DNA of 64,000 nt from positions 2,170,001 through 2,234,000 of the forward strand of contig OY744468.1 of NCBI GenBank assembly GCA_963556145.1. Reading direction: 5' to 3'. The stretch is from Hygrocybe punicea. Lineage: Eukaryota; Basidiomycota; Agaricomycetes; Agaricales; Hygrophoraceae. The notes under the pieces are model-generated. The model was not told where the DNA came from. It searched no databases and saw nothing but the letters and a program-made list of their open reading frames with translations. Position 1 is the first letter of the stretch, and every line of letters begins with the position of its first letter. A program made the position numbers and the translations under genes. Below, in pieces: positions 32,005 to 42,416 of this stretch.

Positions 32005-33649
32005 TTAGTTATTATTCATTGAATTATTAGATATGTCTGGTACCTCAGTAAACTCGCTGTTGACCAGCGCTAATGAGCGCAGATTGAGTATCATCTTAAA
32101 TTTGTCGTTCTTGACTGAAACCGCCGATACCGTCATCTGGACTTCTACAATGTCACCAATCCTGAAGCAAGTTGGACTGGCAGGTACAAAGCTGTCATCT
32201 ATATCATTATCAATGGTCAAACTATTGTTGTGCTGAGCACTCACCAATGCCGGCCTCCGTCTGATGTTAACTTGAAATAAAGGACCTCATTATCCGTCCC
32301 ATGGAAGTATCGAGTATTGCTCATGGATGACAGGATACCTTTGGGATCGACGTTGTGTTCGAATGGAATATGGTATGAAACATTGTCATGTCGGCGATCG
32401 GTGAAGTATCGGGTGCCAATAGATAATGCAGTGTATTCGATATAGGTGGATGACGTGAAGTCCAGCATTGCATGTTCTGGGAAAGTACGGGCCAGTTTCT
32501 GATGTAAGATGCGGAGGTTGTCAAGGTACGATTCGAACAGTGGTATGTTGAGACCTGCTATAAGGATGCTCTGACGAAGAAATGGTGTTCGACGTTCGGG
32601 TGGTCTGGAAAATATATGTATATCAATTGTTTACGATTTATGTGATGGAACAATATACCTGCTGGTGATTGGTGGTAGGTCTTTGGCCACCAATATCGCC
32701 TGTAAGCTTAAGACAAGTTCTTCATGCTCGGTGGTATCAGTACTCGGCCGTGTAAGTTTCCAGCAATTTGGTGAGTCATTATGAACTACATTGATATTCG
32801 AAATCTGCAAATGTAATGAAACACAGCATACATCGTAAAATTTGAACATACATTTGTAGCATTGGCGAGTTGACTGTCATCATTGTCCATCCGTGTCGAT
32901 ATGAGATTACTTAAATGTTCAGCTGTAAAGTAGAGTTGAATGTATGAATGCCTTCAGTGGTATATGGACTGACATGCGCTTTTGAAATCGTAATAGGTGT
33001 CCATTTGCAAAGTGGAAGTGGGATTTATAATTCAAATGCAATTTTCGACTGTTTTATCATGAATCGTTTTCGATCGTCATTGAGATTATGGCAGTGCATC
33101 ATGTTCATCCTCCATGAACTTGTGATGTCTGTATGGTGTTTGCATTCTTGTGTTGCAGATCTTCTCAATAGATTCTTATTGTTTTTCTCCATTTTATAGG
33201 ACAGGATATACATCGACAGCTATCGTAATGCTTGACCTCCTTATTGTACAGCATTAAAAGGAAACCCCTATCCATTCAGAATGATTTGTTTCCGATGCAA
33301 CTGTCAGTATAGTTGATCCGATGTTTGTATTTGTTTGGAAATGAGTAAATATGTCACATAAACTTCTATTTCTGATTTGGCTGTGTTATGATCATATGAT
33401 CAGTTCCATGTGGTGACAGCTGTTCTACATTCCAAAATCCTAATTAGACTTAGTGTTTGATTATTCTCCATACCAGTAATCCATATCCATGTTGTTGGAT
33501 GATGCTGAGCGTAACAGCTGGTCAATCATGGGTTCTACATCATGGGGAATGTCCCTGATTCTTTTCATTTTTATGGCGCTATGATCCGAATAGTTCTCCT
33601 TCAAACCATCAACAGATGTAGTTTTCATACCTGCCGGTGTGATCTCCAT
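32005..33649 (-). CDS. Cassette gene 1: uncharacterised agaricomycete family
   Basis: This is a multi-exon minus-strand gene. Early exons include RIRDIPHDVEPMIDQLLRS (about 33570) and NVVHNDSPNCWKLTRPSTD (about 32770). A later exon has MLDFTSSTYIEYTALSIGT, DNVSYHIPFEHNVDPKGIL and SNTRYFHGTDNEVLYFK (about 32450-32290). The last exon has CFRIGDIVEVQMTVSAVSV and FKMILNLRSLALVNSEF, ending at 32005. The final block, alternating hydrophobic strands after RIGDIVEVQ, looks like a small beta-barrel. I recall this exon combination in many mushroom genomes as a repeated hypothetical protein, which suggests mobile or expanded genes. No catalytic motif was recognised and exon limits are approximate. Confidence 0.55.
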
Positions 33650-33793
33650 AAACGAGTTCTTTATTGTATTCGATCTGTCTCAGTGTACTTAAATAGCGAT
33701 GAGAGCGCAATGGTATCGTCCACATCCGACCCTTCATTCATCTACGATATCTCGCACAGATTCATTCCTCGCCCTAAAGTTCTTATCTTTGCA

Positions 33794-35814
33794 ATGGCCC
33801 CTAAGAAGTCTGTGAATGTGAAGACTCAGTCCAAAGCTCAATCAAGCGCCGTTTCGTATGTATATTTATTTTCATGTATTGCTGCTCGTTCTGAATAAAG
33901 GTCATACTGTTGTTTCTAGGAAGGGTAAGAAGGTCACCACCACCAAGCTTGTCGATGATGAAGTGTACGTGTTTATTCCAATATTCTGATTCATCCACCA
34001 TGACTAAGCCACCAGTAGTATTGCCAACTCCGAAGACGAAGACGTTATTAGTGTTCATAGCGTCGCTAGCATTGCCAAACCCGTCTCGTCTATGAGGTGT
34101 GTCTCATGAATTGTATTTTCAGATACTAGTGATTTACTTCAGTAATATAGGCGGTCCAGGAAGACCACCAATAGAGCAAGGTTTGCAAGTTCAATTTATA
34201 CTGTTCATGCAAACTAATATTCTTTATATTCAGCGGTAAAAGGCGGCATGCTTCAGAGGAAGACGAAGACAGGTCAGTAGCTCTAAATAATGTCTTTTAT
34301 ATTTGTGTATTCTTTAATCGCTTTACATAGTAAATTCTCTTCTCCATCAAAGAAGACAAAGTCAAACCAGCATCAATTACATGATGAGGATGATGACAGC
34401 GACGAAACATTCATGTGAGTTGGAAATTGAATAATTGGTCATATGTTAGACATGTCATAGGCCTATCGCAAAACTCGAATTCGGTTCTAAGAAATCAAAT
34501 GCAGATAATGGTCTTCGGTATGATACTTCATATGATTCTTGTCCTTCATATATTAATAAATGATCAGCAACTCTGATACATCCATCAAAACCATGAAGGC
34601 GATTTCCTCCAAAGTCACAAAGACTACCCATCTTCATGATATCAGTGACGACAATGTTTCCAGTAGCGATGATGGAGCTGTGACGTATGCACAAAACCAA
34701 ATCACCAGGTACATTACATCTGTCTATTATTTTTTTAATTGATGTCCTTGCTTTAGCATACGCACTCCAAACATGGATGAGTCCGACATTGGTACAAGAG
34801 ACCCTCAGTTGGTCGATACATATAAGGACTGTGTCAACATTAAGTAACTATTCGGTTTTATCTTCTTAAGCAATGCTTAATATTGAATAGGGCAGCGGCC
34901 ATGGTATCTTGGTCTAGTGCTATAGGGAATGGCAATCCTCAGTACAGCGATGTTATCAGCAACATTCGCAAGGTCAACCAAAAGTAAGCTGTCAGCTAGG
35001 ACTTTATGGTTAAAGACAATTCACATCGCATAACAGTTTGCTGTTTTCCGCAGTGACCTTTGTTCGATCTGGCAAGTACTCGAATCTTTCTCGTGACGAT
35101 CCCGCCAATATCTCTACTGGAGCATTTGGGCGTAGTTTCTTCCACTCCGTTGCTGGTGCCATCCCAACGATCTTCACTTCTGTCATTCTAGTCAATTCAT
35201 GCTTCCTTGATGAGCCAAAAGTTGGTGGGAACACGAAACCGATCAAAGTCATCCAAGGGGCTTTACTCTCAGGAGAATGGGAGCGGTATGTTGGCGCCAT
35301 TGGAATGGTCACTGGTGAGGCGGAATTTCGTGCACAACTATATAAGGACTTTCTGTCCTTCTCGACGACAGCGGCAAGTGGGATGGATGCATCTCCTAGC
35401 AGTGAGTATACATTCAATGCTCTGTTATTAATCCTTACTCATATTCAATAGAAGCTTCCTCTTCGAAATTTGTGCAGTCTAGTCCTTTTACTCGACGTCC
35501 CGCTCCATCTTACCAAAAGACTGCGCTGTCATTCCATGACATTGGTTAGTTTTATTCTCTCTCACACAATGTCCTTGGTTTCGTTTTTGATGCCTGTATT
35601 CATAGTCTCAATCTATGATGCCCGGAAAGTTAAAACGGACTTTACCGACACCCTCAAAATACTTCAGAAACTCCCCCACTTTCCAGGCGATGTTCCTGCA
35701 GAATCGTGCGTTGTGGTCGGCCACACGATCAATACCTTCAAACGCTCTGATGATTTGTTGAAGAGTATTTCCCTAAATGTGCAGTGGGTGATGGTATTGG
35801 GCGTCTCTCATTAA
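33794..35814 (+). CDS. Cassette gene 2: charged, many-exon protein
   Basis: It starts MAPKKSVNVKTQSKAQSS at 33794 and continues through about ten very short Lys/Ser/Asp-rich exons (KGKKVTTTKLVDDE, NSEDEDVISVHSVASI, KKTKSNQHQLHDEDDDSD). A conserved central exon covers 35035-35400, with VTFVRSGKYSNLSRDDPA and AFGRSFFHSVAGAIPTIF. The C-terminal exon has ILQKLPHFPGDVPAESCVVV, GHTINTFKRS and ISLNVQWVMVLGV. The N-terminus looks disordered and nuclear-targeted; the C-terminus looks globular. The order of charged N-tail, central block and V-GHTINT block is one I have seen in unannotated agaricomycete proteins. The 5' end faces the 5' end of gene 1, so they are divergent with about 145 bp between starts. 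Function unknown. Confidence 0.6.
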
Positions 35815-36049
35815 CTTGTCATCTTTCTTGTCATGAAACTAGTGTGCCATGCAGCGTGGCCTATTGCCAATTCTCTTTATGTTGCCTTGAATTTGTAATG
35901 TACCTACCATTGAAATCAAAGCGTTTCGTGCCTCTCAGACATGAGATCCGATTTGTGACATTTAAAGTTGACTAATGTACAAGTGAAGTTCAAAAATATG
36001 AGTATACATTTGTAATGTCTACAAGCCATTTATAAAATACTGCAACTAC

Positions 36050-36189
36050 CCATCTTCCCGCACAATATCCCTGCAGGATCCTGTGTCATTGTTGGACACA
36101 CCATCAATACATTCAAGCGTGTAGATGACATGATGAAGAGCATTTCACTCAATGTGCAATGGGTCATGGTCTTGGGAGTGCCGAAATGA
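36050..36189 (+). pseudogene. Duplicate terminal exon of cassette gene 2
   Basis: About 140 bp encode a diverged second copy of the gene 2 C-terminus (IPAGSCVIVGHTINTFKRVD, KSISLNVQWVMVLGVPK, stop). The 3' flanks also match: ATATGAGTATACATTTGTAATG near 35998 against ATATGAGTATGGACCTTTGATG near 36282. This shows a tandem segmental duplication of about 290 bp. No upstream exons were duplicated, so it is either an unused alternative last exon or a remnant. Confidence 0.75.
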
Positions 36190-36363
36190 TTGCTCCACTT
36201 AGCATCATTTATATTTGTATCTTATGTCTGTTTTGTGAAATAAACGCGAACCGATCCATTGACTGTACAGATAATATTACAAATATGAGTATGGACCTTT
36301 GATGTCAATCAACCATTTATAGAAAACCCCTGCAAAAGTGTCTGCTAATGAGCCAATGGGTGC

Positions 36364-38100
36364 TCAAACGGATTTCGGACCTGACTTCATGTTCGACCAG
36401 AGGCTGCATGTGTGATAACGTTCCACCTCGTTCACGAAATAGGACACAGTATCCGTTTTGGAATCCACAATGAGCGATATGTCCATACGGCAAAAAACAC
36501 TCATCGATGGTTTTCCACCAACCATATTGGACTCTATCACATAAAGCCCTTCGTAGGTCTTTTGGACAAAGTCGAAGAACTCGTTTCTGCCTTGCTCTCG
36601 AATAGAAATGGCGCCCCTGTCCGGATTGCACACCACCGTCTTCAATAGAGTCCCCTGCGTTTGAAATATTCTGACAAAGTTAAGACAATCATGCATATGA
36701 TATGACAAGTGAAAATGAAGGGCACTCACCTTAACTCATCCAAGGTATAGAAACTTGAGACAATATCCCACTTCCAGGACTTGCTTTCCTTGTTGTACAG
36801 GGTGTGCACCGTATACACGACCTTTCCACCAACTAGAAACACACGCCATTCGCCCATCTTACTCAGTGGTTCGATGTACGTTTGCCCAAACCAACGTGAA
36901 CCTGGAACCTCACAGTTATTGCGCATGTATTCCCAATTTCGCTTGGCGTCGCCAGGTAATAGGACGTGATGACCGGTGTCGCTGTGTGTCCGTTTCAAGA
37001 CAATATTCGGTGGGAATTGGTCGCCATTGTTTAATAATTTTGCTTGAGGGCGTATCGTATGCGTTACATTCAAAGCGACATGAAGCAAGTTTTGATTTTG
37101 TATCCATTTTGAATGGACCGTGTTCATCTGCTTCGGAGGCGGCCAGATGTGTGCCGTTCGACAGAGTTCGTCCATGCCAGTCATGAAAATCGACACATTT
37201 TCCAGTGTCAATCCGTATTGGTTACCGCTGTCAAGACATCAGTATAATGCAGCGAAAACGGAGCAGAATTAATTAAAGCGATGTCAATCTTACATGTATG
37301 ACATTCCCATATCCACACCACCAAATACACAATCTGCCGATGCGAACTTTTGCCACGTATCGCCTTTGTCTTGATGGCGAAGTATTGCATGAAGGAACTC
37401 GGGCCAAAATATGTATTTGACATTGAAGCGCCGGGCTCCATCCTCATGATGTAGTCGCATTCCGATATAAACCTGTTTGTTGTGAAATACGTTTCAGTAT
37501 CAACAATCCACAAATTAAACAATAGACATTACCCATTCTTGAATACATGCTGAATAGCGACTCTTGTATGACTTGATGATATGGACGTAACCATCAAGAT
37601 GGGCAATGGTATCGAGTTCGATGTCGGATATGGTCATGGTGACGAATGCAAGATCGTTAATGGCTGCGGCTTTGCTCGCGATACGAGTTGTTGGGTCAAG
37701 GATAAAAAGGATTTTGAAAACACGGCCGTCATTGTTGCTTAATGTGGTTATACGGCGTTCATTGTTGCTTACGGTGGTTGGCGGTTCCGTTTCACAGTCA
37801 GATGATGTTTCCATCTCAGAGTCAGATGATAGCCTTTTGCGTGGAAGGAGATCGAGTTCCGCGGCCGTCGCATTGCGGACACCTTGCAAATTTTCACGTA
37901 TGTTGCGACCAAGACATACCGACTGCGGACAAATTCCAGACGAAACGCATTTGGGATGTTGGTGTGCGGATCCGACATGTCTTTGGCAGGAGTTGCCTTC
38001 CTTCTTCCACAAAAGACATTTCGTTTTTGGAGAGTCGCATTTTCAACCAGGGCAGATGTGCATGCAAAGTTCATAACCAAGTTCCTTCTTATATGGCATG
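36364..38100 (-). CDS. Cassette gene 3: Cys-rich N-terminus plus ATP-grasp-like domain
   Basis: The minus-strand exons begin with a Cys/His-rich part (CLLWKKEGNSCQRHVGSAHQ; HPKCVSSGICPQSVCLG). An acidic linker (SSDSEMETSSDCETEPP) follows, then VFKILFILDPTTRIASKAAA. The long middle exon (37211-36726) has VLKRTHSDTGHHVLLPG, WFGQTYIEPLSKMGEWRVFL and GGKVVYTVHTLYNKESKSW. The last exon has CRMDISLIVDSKTD and YFVNEVERYHTCSLW. The order K-R-T, E, G-E-W-R-V-F, R-x-D and N-E-x-E is what is expected of ATP-grasp carboxylate-amine ligases, where the Asp and Asn-Glu hold Mg-ATP. The assignment is inference and the substrate is unknown. The last exon carries neither frameshift nor premature stop. It is the most enzyme-like gene of the cassette. 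Confidence 0.55.
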
Positions 38101-38363
38101 TTTGTGGACCTAGGCAGGATTTCGGATGGGTGGTATGAGGAACAGACACAGATATCATTAATACATCAATACCTTAATGATTGATTACTTTCAGGGTGGT
38201 TGATAGCGGGTGGTGACGATTCCACAAACCTTCTAATTATAAGACGTCGGAATTATGTCACCTGACAAGAGTGGCAATGATAAAACAACGAACACGTGCC
38301 AAACACGTTGATCAGCAATGGAATCATTTAAATGTCTTGAAAGAGCAATATCCACCGAACAGA

Positions 38364-39080
38364 TCGGACGTGTTCGGTGTGTTCGGTGGAGATGTTCGGT
38401 GGATGTCAACCAACCATTATGAGGAGATATACTACACCGAACACATCGAACATGTTCGGTGTGTTCAGTGGAGATGTTCGGTGGATGTCAACCAATGGTT
38501 GTGACCGGATATACCACACCAAACACATCGAACATGTTCGGTGTGTTCAGTGGAGATGTTCGGTGGATGTCAACCAATGGTTGTGACCGGATATACCACA
38601 CCAAACACATCGAACATGTTCGGTGTGTTCAGTGGAGATGTTCGGTGGATGTCAACCAACGGTTGTGACCGGATATACCACACCGAACACATCGAACATG
38701 TTCGGTGTGTTCGGTGGAGATGTTCGGTGGATGTCAACCAACGGTTGTGACCGGATATACCACACCAAACACATCGAACATGTTCGGTGTGTTCAGTGGA
38801 GATGTTCGGTGGATGTCAACCAACGGTTGTGACTAGATATATCACACCGAACACATCGAACATGTTTGGTGTGTTCGGTGGACATGTTCGGTCAACGTTG
38901 GTGAACCAATATTACTAGATATACCACACCGAACACATCGAACATGTTTGATTTGTTCGGTGTCATATATCTGGTAATATTGGTTCACCAACGTTGACCG
39001 AACATCTCCACCGAACACACCGAACATGTTCGATGTGTTCGGTGTAGTATATCTAGTCGTACATTGACATCCACCAAACA
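38364..39080. repeat. 82-bp palindromic tandem repeat, six units plus inverted copy
   Basis: The unit recurs exactly every 82 bp (38377, 38459, 38541, 38623, 38705, 38787). Each carries an imperfect palindrome built on CACCGAACACATCGAACATG and its mirror, plus GGAGATGTTCGGTGGATGTC. After the sixth unit the array runs into a large inverted repeat centred near 38945, containing GGTTCACCAACGTTGACCGA on one arm. It fills the space between the divergent 5' ends of cassette genes 3 and 4. The 82-bp period throws reading frames, so the ORFs across it are artefacts. Confidence 0.9.
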
Positions 39081-39515
39081 TGTCCGGTGACCGAACACAC
39101 CAAACAACATGTTTGTTGTAGTATATCTAGTCCTTCTACATCCATCCAACAAGTCAGACTTGTTGTACTTTTCCGTCAACGGACCAGTCCGTGAATATTC
39201 ATCGAACGAATTAACTCGATTTATCGCCTTACAAACTGAAAAATATTCCATATGCTGCACATGTCGGTTTTCTGCGTGCAATTACTAGCTTTGGACAACT
39301 TCTAAGCTCGAGCCACATCAAAAACATAAATAAATAGATCTGTTGTTTATGCATGCAAAGAAGCCGAACATGAGGTCGAACATGTGGCGATTGATCTGGT
39401 CACGTGGTCGTGACATCTGTATTCATAGTCTGGAGCGTTGAGTAATAAATCCGCCCTTTTCTTTTGCTCTCAAATCGCCTCACACGTCGACCAAAAAACT
39501 TTTATTTCATCTACC

Positions 39516-41437
39516 ATGTCCTTGCCAGTCGTCAAAACCTCGACTCCCGCTGTCAATCCCGCCGCCTTCAAGTACTGGCCTGATGCGCCACCCAAAAAGC
39601 TGCAGGAGCTACATCGCATCTTCCAAATCCAGTACATGGTCCCGCCCAAGATTCCGGCACCCAACAAGGAATCCGGCACCATTCCCGTATTTTCTCGTAA
39701 TCTCTATGTACTGAAGACACACCCCCACGATGCCACCGCCCGAGGTGAGTTATGGCGCGAAATCCCCGAACGATACGAGGAACCGCTCCGTCGCTTGATT
39801 TATCAAATGGATATGTACATCTACGCGACAGCAGCCATCGCATACAACAAGGCACCCAACTACTCGCCGGACTACGTCAAAAACGATAAGGAAGGGACTG
39901 ATTTACTTCGGGATTACCTCAAGTATACCGACACCGTCATGGACGAAATTTGGGCAGAGGTTTTGGTCGCAAAACGGGCCAACGAGGTTACCCGTGACTG
40001 GCGAAGCACGATCTTCGACGATTGGCTCCTCAAAGAGTTTTATGTCGGCAAGCATTCTCCATCGGCATTAATTCAACATGGCGCTGTTAGCACCGAGACC
40101 ATGCCAGAGGACCTCGGTGAGTATATATACACATTGGCAGACAAATGGATTATGACGTCTGGCATCACAGATTGGGCGAAATACGACGAATCTGTGCCAG
40201 CATGGCACAGCGGAACCTCTGCAAATTGGTCATTCGGTGGGCTTCCGGACGCCACAAAGCTCGAAATAATCGGTCAGGTTATTGCTTGGTGTAAAGGACA
40301 TAGTGTCCTCGTCGATGCCGATGTGGCGGACGATGATGAAGGTATGATCTAGAATTACATATGTGATTGTGCTAATGATATAATACATTTGCAGAGGAGC
40401 TGGTTCCCAAGGGCAAGGGCAAGGGCAAAGCCAAGTCAAAATCGGTCAAAAAACAGAAGACATCTTCCGCTGGTTTGTACAAATTTTCTACCATACCGGT
40501 GTATAGATGTACTGAATATTCAGGTGGCGCAGACAATTCGTCCGAGAAGGACAAAAAGAAGCCCAAGCCCAAACCCAAGTCCAGTAAGTACTTTCATTGT
40601 CTGTGATTGTCATACATGAAAACCCTTCTTCATGACAGAACGCACAATCAAGTCCAAAGCCGAGGACGACGATGACGGTGAGTTATTGAATTCCGAATAT
40701 CAAAACGATAATCCAACACATTTATTCATGTATAGACGACGTAAAGATGGAGGAAGACTTAGCCCCGGTAAAGAAGAAGCGGTCCAAGGCTCAAATGCGT
40801 ACGTTGCTCACGTTGCTATGATTAATGCACTGACATATCGCAGTCGCTGTTGAAATTGGGCCGTCGCGTGGATCCAAGAAATCGGAATCCGAAAAATTGA
40901 CAGTGGAAGTTAAACCACCCATCCCCTCCGAGCCGGTTGATTTTCCACTGGAATCCCCGAAGTTCGACGCTGTAGGAACAGAGTGGGTCGGGTTGTTGGA
41001 TGTCGATCACGATGCAATCATGCACAACGACGATGGACCTCCCGAACCAAAACAAGAGTCTCTCAGCAGTGATCACGAGGACGGTGAGATAACAAAGAGG
41101 AGGAAGCTAGATGTCGCTTTGGAGCAAGCGGGCATTATTGCAGAGAAGCTCAAACTGGTGAAGCCACCGAAGAAGTCACCGACTCCGGGTATGTGTTTCA
41201 ACATCACATGTCTGTATCTATTCCAATTCTGATCTTCTTAACGTCCTAGGATTCCGTCCCAATACGTGTGCATCGTCACGCCACCAATCATCGACCCCTG
41301 CGGAGCCCAGCGCTTCATCGATGGACGTGGATTGGAGCAACATCGTTCCACCCGAAATCCTACTCTCGATTCCTCCGAGCCAAACGAGGCCTTCATCTCC
41401 CAAGCCGTCGACATCCAAACTGGATCCCGGGCCTTAA
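39516..41437 (+). CDS. Cassette gene 4: hypothetical with Lys-rich tail
   Basis: The start at MSLPVVKTSTPAVNPAAF has a good context (ACCATGTCC). The first exon (to 40341) encodes a globular, Tyr/Trp-rich part (FKYWPDAPPKKLQELHRIF, WREIPERYEEPLRRLIYQM, VTRDWRSTIFDDWLLKEFY). It is followed by short exons that are highly basic (KGKGKGKAKSKSVKKQK; KDKKKPKPKPKSK) and then acidic. The last exon has WSNIVPPEILLSIPPSQT and TAA 41435-41437. Introns are of 50-60 nt with GT-AG ends. No known domain was recognised. The basic run suggests nuclear or DNA-associated action. It is divergent from gene 3 across the palindromic array. Confidence 0.65.
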
Positions 41438-42416
41438 TTTTGGAGGAGTAAGTCCTTCTTTTTGTGGAGTATTCATTATATTTGACTAAAAAGACTTTAT
41501 CCCAGTCGTTGATTTCTGGAAACGTGTGCCCTCAAATGTCCTCCTCATACATCGCTACAGTGTCTATATATGTACTTCTTTTTGCTCTGTTAAAAATGAC
41601 TTGTGTTACTGTATGACCATAAGAATTGAGCATGATAGTAAGCATAGATACAACGTAAGGCATCAATCTTGTTGACTGAAAATCTGTTTGTCTAAAATAT
41701 ATCCTGGTGAATGCATTACTTTCAGTTCAGTTCATAGTACAACTACCGACTCACTCAACCTGAGAAGGACAACCTGAGATGACTTAGGTTCGGGCTAACG
41801 AAAATTAAAATTGAATATATGTAAGAAACCAGAATCGCGAACTTTATGGACCTATTAAATGAGGATACAATGATACAAGAGTAACAAAACCCCCTCTTGT
41901 AGTGGAAGATATAAATGTCACTCCAAGGGGAGCTATGACTATTTGGTACCGGAATAATACAGTATACTTGTGTGGGAATGATACGTACAGCTCCATAAAA
42001 ATGACAATGTATTTCTGACAAGGATGAAGAGCAATGATAATTTCCACGAATTACCAAGTAATTGTCAAATATGCACAGTTGTCAAACAGCCTGGTTGTTC
42101 AACTTCAATACCTGTTTTGTCTCAGTTGGTTGGATCAATGTCTTGTCAGCCAGACCCCTAATAAGATCGTAAGGCAGCTATTCATGATACAGATGCATTT
42201 TTGGCCTGTATCAAGGCATGTCACAGGAACATAGAATGGAATAAAAAAAGTAAACACAGATTTCTAAAGATTCAGGCATGCCTTATGGTGTTTTGGGAAA
42301 AGCTTACAAATAATATAATGTCATATGATCAATCCCATTGTGTTAATTGTTATTCATGATCCGAACCACTTGACTAGTTAAATGGGCGGTGTTTCCTCTT
42401 ACTGTCACAAATCCTC
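41438..42416. other. AT-rich spacer; probably holds the Helitron 5' end
   Basis: No gene is supported. Helitrons begin with TC after an A, without repeats, so the 5' terminus cannot be fixed without a second copy. It is expected here or slightly inside the following ORF. Confidence 0.4.

Noticed and set aside
38271..38832. Repeated 69-aa ORFs (GDVRWMSTNGCDRIYHT type)
   Set aside because: They are overlapping frames through the 82-bp repeat; 82 is not a multiple of three, so no long protein results.
38364..39080. CRISPR-like array of 82-bp units
   Set aside because: Units are near identical from end to end with no unique spacers, each is palindromic, and the DNA is eukaryotic; it is a tandem repeat.
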